Positions 50,463-63,002 of a DNA stretch of 64,000 nt are shown one piece after another. The position numbers and the translations under genes were made by a program. The stretch lies in contig VXAY01006832.1 of assembly GCA_013399855.1 (NCBI GenBank), positions 1,209,297 through 1,273,296 on the forward strand, written 5' to 3'. A model generated the notes under the pieces. It searched no databases. It was not told the origin of the DNA and saw nothing but the letters and a program-made list of their open reading frames with translations. Every line of letters starts with the position of its first letter. Positions within the stretch are counted from its first letter, which is position 1. The stretch comes from Oxyruncus cristatus (lineage: Eukaryota; Chordata; Aves; Passeriformes; Cotingidae).

Positions 50463-51794
50463 GTAAGTAGTAACAGACTTATTTTTTAATCTAAAGTGCA
50501 GAATTGTGAAGGAAAGCATGTTTGGAATTGTTGTACTTGCTTGGTTTGATGGTCTAAACAGTTTCACAAAAGTTATTTTTGCTGCTTAGTGTAATGCCTT
50601 TAGGGTGCACTCGGTGCACACACAGACATGAGGATTCTTGGTGTATTTTGCTGGGGACTTTTTCAGTCTGGAGATTGGTTTTAGATGCAAAATGGATTAT
50701 GAAGTTCAGCCTTTGCAGAAAGAGGCACTTAAACTTGGTAATAACTGACTGATGCATCAGTTTATAAGGGGATCAACAAGCATAAAGATGTAGCACTATT
50801 GATTTTTTCCTAACTATTGGGTGAAACTTAATTAAAAAAGAGAACAGAGCTTAAAGACGCTTTCAGATTAAATTTATTGGCTGAGATTATGAGTGTTCCT
50901 CTGGCAGAGAAGACATCCTTGCCAGCCAAGAGATCCAGTAGCTCCTTGTTTGTGGATGTCACCCATTAACAGCATTTACCTGTAATAGAACTTGACAGTG
51001 GAGCTCTGGGATCCCAGGCAAATACCTCCCTTTAGGTGCTGTCTGATTGCTCAGAAGTCAGCACACAGATTCAAGGAGTACTGCTCATTCCTGTTCCAAA
51101 TGAAGTGCTTTGTACAAAGAAGAGCAGATGTAGCCACTCTGAATTCCCACGGCAGATGGAATAAGGAGCTCTATTGCAGAATATCCTGGAATGATTGACT
51201 TATGGCAGATTTGGCTTTAAATCCCTCCTTTCAGGTAGGCAGAAAGAAGCTTAAAAATTCATTCTCCAATCATCTAGAAGCAGCTTTCTGACCCTCAGTG
51301 TTACAAGGCGAGATGAGTGCACCCTAGTGTTGGATAGATTGCTGTTTGCACAAAATATGTAATATTTTCTAATAAGGACAAAACAAATGACTGTGACACT
51401 TCACACTCTGATGGTTAGAACACAAACTTCTGCAATATGAGAAAATAGATGAAAAACCATTGAGGTCAGAACATCATGACCTTTCTTTGCCTTTGGAAAA
51501 CAACTTGTTTGAAACACCAAGAAAGTGTGGGAACGTCGTCTCTTATGTTTATTATTCTATGGCTAACCTTTGAAGTTCATGTTTTTGTTCTTTTTTTTTT
51601 TCCTAATGTTTCTGAAACTTAATATGATAGCGTGATAGCTCTTGAAAGCATGATCTATCATATCCAAAAATTAATTAAAAGGAAAAGCTCCACAAAAGGA
51701 ATATGGATAAGAACACATGAATACCTTATCAGAGATATCTTGGGGGCAATTTCAAGGTCAGCATAGACCATTGTGAGTCTGTGCTGCAGCCAGA
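50463..51794. other. Non-genic AT-rich DNA
   Basis: I recognise nothing apart from a good acceptor-like string ending CCTCCTTTCAG near 51235. Confidence 0.6.
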
Positions 51795-52145
51795 ATGGCA
51801 GCTTTGATTTCCTCACCTCTGACCCCATATTCCTTCTCCCTACTCACACTGGCAATTACAAGGGAGCAGCAGCCCAGTCAGAGCAAGAAAACACCACCAA
51901 AACCCCACACCCTTCCCGAGACAACTCTGGCATTCAGAAACCATAGGAACAATTTTTCCTTTCAGAGCAGGTTTGAGTGGGATGTTTCTGTGCAGTTTTG
52001 GGGTCAGGATTGGCAGCGAAGGGGGGGACCAGCAGATCCAACAGTAGTTTTCGGTACTCCGAGAGCAACTGGAGCCTATTGTGGAACTGCTCCTGAAATC
52101 ACTCTGAAGGAAATCAAATCCAGAGAACTCCACGAGTTAGAATAA
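51795..52145 (+). CDS. Candidate 116-codon open frame, unknown function
   Basis: The ATG at 51795 sits in AGAATGG, a favourable context for initiation (A at -3, G at +4). The frame runs 116 codons to a TAG at 52143. The first 22 residues are moderately hydrophobic (SSPLTPYSFSLLTLAIT) but not a clear signal peptide. The rest is hydrophilic, with Lys/Pro-rich and Trp-containing parts. The minus strand is also open for 97 codons over 51840-52133. The segment is richer in G+C and CpG than its flanks, which by itself lengthens frames. I recognise no family. It could be an orphan ORF in a transcript, an unrecognised repeat or chance. Confidence 0.15.
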   Translation: MAALISSPLTPYSFSLLTLAITREQQPSQSKKTPPKPHTLPETTLAFRNHRNNFSFQSRFEWDVSVQFWGQDWQRRGGPADPTVVFGTPRATGAYCGTAPEITLKEIKSRELHELE

Positions 52146-52225
52146 ATTTTGTATGGCTTTCTGTGTTAGTCCACAGAGTGATTCAGCTTCCTATAAGATA
52201 CAATTTTATTTTTACCTTTAATCAG

Positions 52226-52332
52226 CAGCGGATACAAGCAGTATAAACTGCGATCTCTCTTTGATGAGTGGCACTTAGTAAGTACTGCAGATATCATTAG
52301 GTGCAATTTCACCCAATCAGTCATCTCTTAAG
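52226..52332 (+). other. Possible 107-bp exon (splice-like boundaries)
   Basis: The tract ATTTTTACCTTTAATCAG, a strong acceptor with a tandem CAG just after it (NAGNAG), ends at 52225. The donor-like AAG|GTAAGT falls at 52332/52333. The second frame is open for 34 codons and meets TAA in the final codon; the other two frames have early stops. It starts 80 bases after the 116-codon frame on the same strand. Splice prediction by eye is weak evidence. Confidence 0.2.
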
Positions 52333-55300
52333 GTAAGTTAATGTCATAAAAGTGGATTGAGGTTTCCCGTAATCCTCACACTTACTGTTTGCAAGCAGAA
52401 TTTAAAAAGGTACAGTTCAGATACTCTATGAACACTTGGAATTTGACTTGCACTTTGGACATTTGTCTGTCTGATGCTTATGTTTAGGTACACTTATAAA
52501 AGTAAATTTAGTATTGTGATATTAATACAAATGCCTTTTCTGAACAAGTCCAGAAGCGTCACAAAACTCCAAGAACTGTATATTTAAAAATAAACACTCA
52601 AGGTGATGATTACAAACTACACACTGGTGCCTTGCAGGGAAAAGTTTGCAATCCAGAAAATGTGCAGAACCCTTTATGTTATTCAAGGTCATCACAGTAA
52701 AGATAGCAAATAAATTTGAGAGTTATCTTTAAGATTATTAGGAGTGCTGGAAAATCAAGCCCTGACATTATCTATATAAGGAATAAATATGGTTAAATAG
52801 GAACCTAGACAGGTCTGTGACTGATAGCTCTTATTTAAGAGAGTTTTTCATTAAATAACTCTTCTGTTGATCCATGACTCAAAGATAAACAGAGAAAAAT
52901 ATATATATACATGTATATTACAGATTATTTGACATTACTTCATTCCATGAAAAGTAGGAATCTAAAAAAGAAGCATTCTGGGAATGATTAAAAGAAACAT
53001 TCGAGTTTTCTGCCTTACAAATTATTATAGTCTAAAGAAGTAGTTAAAGTATTCATTCAAAATTAAAGGAAGAAAAAGGAACTACAATAATTTTTTGAAG
53101 AAAAACCTTATTTTGTGAACACATATTGTGATACGTTTCCCAGTATAGTTAATGGCAATAAGTACATTTACTAATACGCATATTATTTATTTATTTTAGT
53201 AATTAGTTGGCAAGATCCATCAAACTCCTGAGGAGTTCTGTCATCAAGCATTTTTTAATATAGGAGCCACAGCTGTTTACAGCTGAATCATTCACAACGT
53301 ATATCAGTCAAGTTTCAGTAAAATGGTGCTGATAAAATTGTACACTGAAAGAATATTTCAGCTTAAAGAATGTGTTGGAGCAACCGAAAACAAGGTGTAA
53401 ATTCTTGTTACCCCATCCCAGGTAACACTTGTGATGAGTGCAGGTAGAATGGTTTCACTGTGTGCTGTTAGGCATGACAGTAATAAATGCATGGAAAATT
53501 GTCCTTTTAAAGAACTGTGGCTGATATTGCTTATAATAGAGAGCATAAATGAAAAGTGATGAATAAAATATCCTTCAGTACAATTACAAATGAAAATAAG
53601 AGATGCACTAAAAAAGGTGTACAGAATATTGTCTGGAAGCCATGGACTGTACAGGAATCTCTTCCCATTCCATTTCTGAGAAGAGGGTTTCCATTGGTTA
53701 CAGGATGTTAAATATCCAACAGAAACGGTGCACTGTCCTTCTGCTGAAGAAGTTTCCCTGGAATAGGAAATGGATTTACAGTTTCAAAGAGAGGATGGAG
53801 TGTAGTGTGTATTTTTATGAGGTGCAGCAATTTAGATATCCATAATCTTAGTTTGGAGATGTCACTCTTCTTTAGTTCAAGTTGGGCAGCTGTTGGAAGG
53901 CAAGTGAAAATGCAAGTTGAAGAGAAATCAGTATGTCCCAGACAGAAAAAAATAAAAAAAATTGGTAAAAAGAGGATGAAAACATGAGAATATATCAGAT
54001 TTGGTTTTCAGTCCTTGCTCCTAAAAATAATTTAGGGGAAATTATAAGATAACCTGTGAATAAAGAATTCTTATTGTTGCCATGGCACCATTATAGCAAC
54101 AGTGCAGGAACTGCTCCTTGCTTCCCGAATGATACAACCAAAGTTATTTAGTGGAATATACACAGGAAAAAAATATCTATCCACAAGAATTTAATCTGTG
54201 TACAGACAACAAATTTTACTGTCACCACGTTTAATACCACGGAAATTTTTGGAGTTACATGGCTTTTAAAGACATGTGCCATGAAATGGTCTTAATCTTT
54301 CGGATTCTCAGTCTTTAAGTAATGGTCAAGCTTATATACTTCAGATTTAGAGGCTTTGAATACACAGGAATATTTTATAGTGCTAAGGTAATTGAAACAA
54401 CTTATTATTCACTGTCGATGTAAAAGGAAATAATTCTCTCATATCAGGAATTCTTTCCCACGAGCTGTTTTCACGCAAACTGGTCACTTCTAGAAGCTGA
54501 TTTTTCTGTGTAAAAGCCAGAGTGGGGGATGGAGGACAGAAAGGAAAATGGGCTTTAAGGGAAAAGGATCGTACCCTTGCCAACTGCATCATGCATGACA
54601 AGGGCATGATAGCTCATCAGGACAAGGAGTCAGAGAAAAGTGGAGTAATTTAATGTAATCATATGTTTAGAGGAACATGCTAAGTAAAAGGATAATGAAT
54701 TCAGGTAACACGGATTTGTCTCCTGTGCTTGTCAGGGCCCTGGAACCAAATAAGCATCATTTTGCTGTGAGATAATAAGACAGAAAGCATAAAGGAGAAG
54801 ATGTATTAACTATTTTAAACTCCACACTCATCAGGTCAAAAGCTAATGCATATTGTGTGTGTGAACAGTAACCTATTACAATGAGTGTATTTATCTTAGT
54901 TGCTTAAATAGCTCCAGTGCCATACACTCCTCATCATCACTGGTGACTTCTGGCACTTGCAGTGTAACCACTACATAATAACAGCCAGAGAATCTGGTGT
55001 ATATGTAACCTAAATATGTCTTCTGTGTATCTGATAGCTGAGATTAATAGCGTGCTTTCCTTGGAAATAGTTTTGCTGAAACTATGCTATCATTTGAACC
55101 CCATATTTGCATTCATATTATTTTCTACAATCTAAACATTTTCTACAGAAAGAAGGTGTGGGGAAGCTTTTTGTCAGTAATATTGAGTAGCATTGTTGGG
55201 AAATTCTCTTCCTATCCCAACTTCTCAGTAGAAAATAAGTTTCTACATTGGGTCCGACAATCGAAATGGAACACTTTCAAAAATTCTCATAAAATTGAGT

Positions 55301-57888
55301 ATCAAATATTGGAAAACTCAATCTGTCAGCTAAACAAGCCTGTATAGCAGCTTAAAAATGTAAAGGTTACTTTAGAGTTTGGAGTATGAGCACAAGATCC
55401 AGATTCTCCAGTTAAGGACACAGTTTCTCTCAAAAGAATTCTCTTAAAAGCTTCTTCAGAAGCTTCTAATGCTTTCTGTTTGGCAAGAAATGTAATGAGC
55501 AACCAAGAGATATTTAAAATTTTCTCCTCTAAACCTGAACAAAACAAAGGAAGCGTTGTCAAATGGAACTGAATTTTTTGAACTTTTTCCTAGTTCTGTT
55601 AGTGCAAGCTCAGAATGTTTGAGAGAATACAAACACGTTTCATCTCCAGTTTCATTCAATCTGTTTTCACTTTCTTGACAATTCAATATGGGTATTTGAG
55701 ATTTTTTTTACGTCAGCTCTTCTTTCCTTTTTAACTCTCCCTCTCCCTCCAACTGTGCTCACTTATTTTATATATATATCATTTCACACTCATATTTTTC
55801 ACCTTCTCTGCTGGGAAAAATAGACTACTAAGGCTGATGTTCACTTTCTGAAAGTTGTTTTTCCTTTCAGCTTGGTTTTCCTAAAGGGGCTGAAAGAAGG
55901 GAAATGTAGAATGCTGAACTGGAAAATTTAGGATTTTTACTGCTGCTTAACAAATGCTTGGCATGGGTGGGAAGAAATACAGATTCTGTTTTGGAAAAAA
56001 AAAAAAAAGTGTTTCTTTCTTAGAAGAGAATGATTAGTAGTAAGAACTCGTCTCCATGATCCCAGTGTGTAAGAAGTGGTTGGACCAATGTCTTGATTGT
56101 TTCAGTGTGAAAAATCAGCTCTTAAAACTGAGTTTATACCTCTGCATTTAAACCAAGTCCATTATGATTCTGCACTGCAGCCTTCGAGGTAACAAAGGCC
56201 ACAACTACTAGTTCATGTTGGGTGGAATTAATCTTCACACTGTTAATGTCCTTTTTTTACTTTTATTATGTAAATTTGTTTATATCTCATTGAATAAATT
56301 TGGCAATATAAATGCTAAAACTTAAACCAGGGAGAAGAGCACAGCAATAGATTGGTATATACATAGTCATTGTTGTCACAAATAAATTATTTCTGTGGGT
56401 TTTCAAGTTGAAGAAGAAAAGGTTTTCAGATTAAGGAGAAAACATAGCATACAAGTCCTGCTGTGATATCCTTTGCCCTTTGCATGAAGTCTTGCCCAGT
56501 TTAATCAGAAAAGATCTTACTAAGCATCCTTTGCATACAAAGTACCACCTTCTATGAAAAAAAATAGTGGAAGCAAAACCTCTTCCTTGTTCCTGCTTCC
56601 CAAGCCTGCTCCTGTTATCTCTTGACCTTTCCTTAGTACTTTGTCTCCATATCCTTTCTCTGGTGTTTTCTAGCAATGTAGCCAGCAGAGATTTGGATTC
56701 AGAGGCAAACAGCAGAGGAAGGCAGAGCAGAGTTGTCTTTGTGAAGCTGTTTTAGGATGAGAGCAGGGACCACCAGCAGTAGCAGCATATGTGTGCAGTG
56801 TCCTGCTCGCCCATTACCGGCCCCAGAGTCATGAACAATTTTTTTGGTTGTAGTCAGCCCATTTATCTTCCTAAAGTGTTAGTTTTTAAAACCAAATATA
56901 CTGCAGAACTTGTGGAGCTTCACTGGAGGACAGCACCCAGGTATCATATGGAATCACATAAGCTTAAAAGTATAGGATTTTGTAGTCATTTATTAAAGGA
57001 AGTCCTTGTCTGTCTCCTGTGATCAATCCACAGATTTGTTGTACTCTTGCACAGGTACTCATTTGCTGCCCTGGACATTATCTATGACATGCAGATGCTT
57101 ATTGAACTCTTACCCAGCATAGTTTGTTCAAAATGGTTGTCAGCAGGTCTAAGGGTTTGCTCTGAAAAATTAAACCCAGACTGATACTTAGGGCTTGGTG
57201 ACTTCAGAGATGTTGGCATTCACTTGTGTACTGAATGCTTCCAGCACAGAGTGGAGTTCAAACACACACTTCTACAGCAAGCTGTTTGGTTAGTCACTGC
57301 TGCTGGTGATTTCAGGATTTACAGCAGTCATGACTAACTCACTGAGGTGTTCTCTCAGTGACAAACACAGCTCCCCTCTGCAACAGCACCTGATCCAGCA
57401 CCTGTGCATTGGAAGACATGTCATTTCAGACACACAAAGGAGCAGATGGGATCATGGCTAATGGCAAACCACCTACCCTTCAGGTAGGGCTGTCTGCTAG
57501 GCCATTTCCCAATCCCCAAAGTTCTATTTCATTTTTATTTAATGTCAACATATGACTATTTACATGCAGTCCCCTCCCCCCTTTGGTTTATTCCCTCTAA
57601 TCAGCTTACTCCAGCATACACACAATTTCTCTAGACAATGTATTACCTCCTCTAGGCTGTCTCACATTCTGTCTGATTGCAGCCCTTTCTAGTGCACACA
57701 CTGTGTTCCTGATCCTTACCATCCATAATACATCGTAACCATAGATACCATGCACAATTCAAACAGGAATCTTCAGGGCTCCACACTTTCTTTTGTAAAT
57801 ATTTTGATGAAAAAGAGTGATTATATTTCAGATCAAGGCTTCAATGGAACACTAGTTAAAAACATTGATTAAGAAAATTAAAACTCTG
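52333..57888. other. Non-genic AT-rich DNA
   Basis: There is an (AT)n run at about 52899-52921, an (AT)n run near 55770-55780, and an A-run near 55995-56008. Two small perfect inverted repeats occur: AAGCTTCT/AGAAGCTT (55448-55465) and TCACTGAG/CTCAGTGA (57339-57361). No gene is recognised. Confidence 0.6.
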
Positions 57889-58030
57889 CGCGCGGCTGTG
57901 CGTATCCCAGAGAGCACAGGGTGAAGTTGAAACTGAGATTCACAACTGCTGCATGAAGTGCTACTGAAAGGTAGTTTATTTTTGTACTGGTGATCTCTCA
58001 AGGCCCAATCCAAAGTCACTTGCAGGGAAG
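57889..58030 (+). other. CpG-rich patch followed by a splice-donor-like site
   Basis: TGCGCGCGGCTGTGCG near 57888-57903 packs four CpGs into A+T-rich DNA that is otherwise almost CpG-free. Downstream, GGGAAG|GTAAGACT at 58030/58031 is a good donor. The pair could mark a first exon on the plus strand, but no long frame, TATA box or partner exon is seen. Confidence 0.12.
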
Positions 58031-61000
58031 GTAAGACTTTCCATTGATTTTAATTTGCCTTGGAGCACAGATATGTTACAGTTTAGATTGATACCTTCAA
58101 AATTGTGTATTATGCAGTTTGAAAAGTGGTGAGGGTGAATTCAAATGTAAAATATTCCATTCTGGTGGTCTTAGGCAGCATCCACATAAACTACTCCGTG
58201 GATATTCAACTGCAGAAGTAGTTGAACTGGGTTTTTTGAAGAGGAAGAAAACATCCCATGCTTATAAAGACAATATTTTGATTTAATATTGTCCTTAACC
58301 TCATTAGGGAAATTTTTTACAAGCATTCTTTTTAAAGCAGAAGTTCTGTCTCTGTATATGGCTATTAAAATCATTATACATTTTTAGGAGTAAATAAATT
58401 TAGGAGAAGAGAAATGCATAATGCAGCACCCTTTTATCAAGGGCATATACCACGCACCAGATGGAAAACAAACTGTGTTTACAACATTACCACTATCGCC
58501 ACTGACACTACTAGATCTACAATATGTTATAGCAGCAGCTCCATTAACCTTGCTACTTCTGTTGGAGTTGCCTGGTACTTTGCCCAATCTGTGTTTGTTG
58601 TCAGCAAATGGATCAAATTAGGAGATTTTCATTCTGTTTATTGACCTTTTTCCTCCTTCCTCAATTTAGGCCATAGTTCATTCAAAATTGTTCTACTATT
58701 GCTCTGTAAAATACTGCAAATAGATGGCTCTGGATCTGTCTGCTACTACACATGTAAATTATACTGTCTTACCTCAGAGGTGAAACTTCAGGACACCCAT
58801 TGATAACAAATGTGCTCTACAAACACCAATTTCTCCTTAGCTGATGGCCATGGTTGGTGATGTGCTCTCTGAGGCTGTTGCCCTTTACCTGCATTAGGAC
58901 ACACTGCTGTTTTTCGAGGCAGGTTTGCCCACAAGATCTTTCACGTTTCAAATAAGAGCAATACTCACCACTCCAATTTATGTTTTTAACATAGCCATAC
59001 TTATTTGCACGATGGTTTGGGGAGCGGGTGGGGATGTTTTCTTTTTTTAAATGAGTTAACTAGAAGAGTGATTCTGTTGCCCTTCCCTCAATGCCTTCAC
59101 TCCAGACTAGTTGAAAGGATGTTAGGTTTCTAACCTGTGGCCTGTCTCGACTTCACACCTTCCTTCCATTATCAGTTCAGTTCAGCAGGAACCACTGCAG
59201 TCCCATATGTTCCCACTCTGTGTTTGTGCTACAGGAATTCACAGGCAGCCACGTGACAACCCAAGTCTGTGAACTGATCCAGCCCAAACAGAACGTTTTG
59301 CTGCTGCTGTGATTTTTGGCTGGATACATTTCTCACCTCACTATGTGACTGCGAGAGCACTTCCACCTCACGGGAGAACAGAGCCAAGTCCTGTGGGTGA
59401 GGAGAAGAGCACAGCCACCCCTCTCCCTAATGATGCTTACCAGATTAAACTGATTGTGGACTAAGATATGTTAGCTAGACAATTAGAAAGCCTTAGGAAG
59501 CCTTTTGCAATTAAATTATTATTTGGAATGAGGTGGTGTCTTCCATGTACCTACTGGCAGACACCTAAGCCATTTCTTGGCATTCTGTAGTATTTTTTTC
59601 TTCCTTGGCAGTTCGTTCATTAACATTATAAAGGAAACAAAGCTGTAGGGGTAAGAAAATTATTTCAAAGACTGAGACAGAAGTAACCTGATGCTGGCTC
59701 TGTGCAACCTCCCTTCCACTTCTTCCTGTTGTGTGAGTAGTGCTGAGCAGGCAGCTGTGATTTAGATCAACACTACTTGCCACAGCAAGCTGAATAACCC
59801 CCTGACCTTCAGTTCTATTGTGATACACAGGTTTCATTTTCTCTGAGCTGCAAGCAACTTATACTGAAGGGAAAATAAGGCCTGCTTCTCAATTTAGACA
59901 GGATTCAAGACACTGCATCAGCAGTCTGGCAGACTGAAACAGTAGGGTTTTTTCTACTGTATAAAACATGGCAAATTTAAAAGTTGAGTGTTTTCTTGGT
60001 ACCCTTACATTCACCTGCATCTTGCATGGGAAAAGAAAAGTTTAGGCTGGTGAATGAGAAATAATGAATGTAAAATAAACATTTACAATTTCAAAATTTT
60101 CTGCATTGCAGCTTCACAATATCCTCATTCTGCGTAGAGCACGTCTGTGTAAGGACAGCCAGAGCAACTATGGTTCCAAACATTTACCCCCAATTAAGTC
60201 TTTCAGACTTAAATATTGTATAAGGCAGTTTGAGTCCAACAGTCTTTATAGCGCTGATAGGTAGGGCTTGCATAGGTTAAAGCCATTTGGTTTATTCCTT
60301 CTTAATCTATCCTAACTATCTACAAAAATATGGTTTTACATTAAAATATTATCACAGGCACATTGTATGTGCTGTCTGTGAGGTTTCTTTTGTGTTTGCT
60401 GCTGGAGTGGCTTCTCTGCAGAACTGTCAAAGTGGATGAAGCCAAACAGTCCTGGAACAGTTGTGGAAGCCTCCATGTGATCTGTCGTATTTAACAGACT
60501 GCAGCACGAGGCTGAAATGTGGGCTCTCCTGTCACAGCAGAGTTGAAGTAGTGCTTTTCTGGGTACCTGATAATAGAAGAGGTCACTTTTTAGAACAAGT
60601 TACCTCATAGTAAATGGTGTAAGAGAAGCACTGGTGAGCCATCATTCATTCGAGCCTGCTATAGACAGTTCTTTGTCTCTAACAAGACAACAGGGAAGCC
60701 CAAATTGATAGCTGAGTCCTGCTGATATCACTTGTGTATTCATTCCTTCATGTACTTTGCCTGCAGTGTTTCTGAAAGATAAAATAGTGCTTAGGTTGAT
60801 GAGAGGGAGCGGATAGGAAGAACTGTTTGGACATAATGAGAAATAAGATATCTTAAAGCAGAATCTATTTGTTTCTCTTTTTCACTAACACTCCTGACAT
60901 GATATTCTTTTAGAGGCTTCATTATGAGCACAGTTTTATCTATACTGCACGTGGGCAGATATGTAAAGGAGCAACAGAAGGGAAGGAATAAAAAAAAAGA

Positions 61001-63002
61001 GAGGGAAACTAACAGCCACAGAGCAAATACCAAGCTTCTATGAAAGCATCAGTTGGGATAGGAAATTATAATATTTCTGAACAAAGAAAAAAAAAAGTCT
61101 GAACAAGAGTGCCCATGATCAAACAAAGAGTGACCCTGGTTTCTCCAGCAGAGTTTGGTATTGTTTCTTTGTAAGCCTCCTGCTCTTTTGGTCATTCATT
61201 AGTACAGTAAGTTTCTTTGCAGAGTACTTTACTCAGACGTTATTGCAGTTCTGCTTGTGGGCATAGATCCAGAATCATGCAAAAAAGGCAACAGTGTATG
61301 GGCTTAATTGTTGTCCTCTGGTAGACTGACTGCAGCGGGAGTAGAAGTTGCAATATTAAATAAGAAGGAAAATGCATTATGCATTGTCCCCTAATACCTG
61401 CAGCCATTTTTCTGCAGCATGCACTGAGATCTTGCCCTTATGCTTTTATAACATCTTCATTCCATTGTTGGAATTCTGTCTTTAGAGACATGTCACTTAA
61501 ATCTATTCCCTTCTTAGTAGCCTTTGCAACGAAGAGGAAGTTTGAGCTGTTCTTCAGAAGACTCCTTGGCCCCCAGAGTGTTCTGTTTACTTTATTGCTT
61601 TGTGGTTTGGGCCTCAGGGGACACTTATTTCAGCCAGATTTGTTACAACTTGTTATTCAATATCTCTACCAATCATCTGAGTCTTTTAATTGCTAATCAA
61701 GGTTCCAGTTAGCAGCAGTGAATAGCAACAGGGGTTAATAAAGACAGGGACACAAAACTGCAGTTTCATCCCAGTATACAATCCTTGAAAGAAATTAGTG
61801 TCTGTATCCTCGTCTCTCACTGAAGCCCCTAACAATCATGACTCCTCATAAACCATAGATCAAAGGTATTTTGAGAGATAAATTCTATAGGGCACTCTCA
61901 ATTCTATTGAATTGAGGTGTTTTGCAGCTGAAAGTTCATAGAAATTTGTGCAAGGCATTGCCTAGCTGAAATACAAAGCTTTGCACAAGAGAAATCTAAC
62001 CTGTCCCTAGTGGTTCTACACATTTCCTCAAAATAAATAATGAGAATGAATATGATATCTGTATTGTTTCTTAAGTTCAATCTTAAATTTTATACAGAAA
62101 AAAAGTATTTAGTCTTACTGAAATACAACCAGAGAGGTACAGCTGTACTTACAGGACCTGGCTAATGACAGCAGTGGCTTTTCATGACATCTGTTTGGTA
62201 GGCTTCCGACTGACCTTGTCAAAGTTAAAAGCTCATAACATTCATATTTTGTTTTTATAGCATTATGATTCTGCATAACAGTGCTAAACACAAAACCACA
62301 GTATAATTATCCTGTCAATCAAGCTGCCAGAAAAGGCATTTTCCACCAGCTTTGCACCTACTAAACTGTAAATAATTTATAAAATTAGAAGTCAGAACTA
62401 AGTGGAGGCATTTTGGGGCTAGTTAAACACTTGTCAGAGCTCTGTAGTTTAAGTGACCCCACACACTGAGCTCTGGTTGCTTCTATCCTGTGAGTGTGAA
62501 AATGGTCATTTGTCTTTGTTTTGCTGTGCTTGCACCTAATGAAAATATCAAGCTGTTAATAGAGCTCTGAACAGGTGTACAGTGTATTTCGTAATGATGT
62601 TTTATTCATTTGAATTTCCAGCCCATTTAGTCTCATCCAACGAACAACAAAAATATTTTCTTCATTATCTCCAATTAATGTAAATGTCAAATGTTTGAAT
62701 ATATTATCACACCGATAACTCAGTACGTTCACTGATTTGTGGAGTATTTGCATTAAAGTGACAATTAAAACAAGGGGAAAAGTAATCCAGATTGCATGTT
62801 CTGATCTCTTGTCATGCTCTTACAGAGATGTTGGACTTGCTTCTATGAGATCTCCTTTTGACGCTGCTAAACGAGTTGTCTAAAGCCTTTGAGCTTACCA
62901 TCGTTTATATCTGGTCTTTTAAACATTCAGTAGTTGATTTGTACTCACTTTAAAGCAAGGTTTATTGGCTGTCCACTGAATGTTCTGTTGCTATATGTAA
63001 TT
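58031..63002. other. Non-genic AT-rich DNA
   Basis: At 58384-58644 three frames on two strands stay open for about 200 bases (66, 67 and 76 codons); I match none to a family. A 105-codon plus-strand frame at 61379-61696 is also unrecognised. No repeats of known type are seen. Confidence 0.55.

Noticed and set aside
58384..58644. Three overlapping frames on two strands, thought of as a viral insertion
   Set aside because: No residue pattern of any viral family was recognised; low stop density in a local composition patch is enough to explain it.
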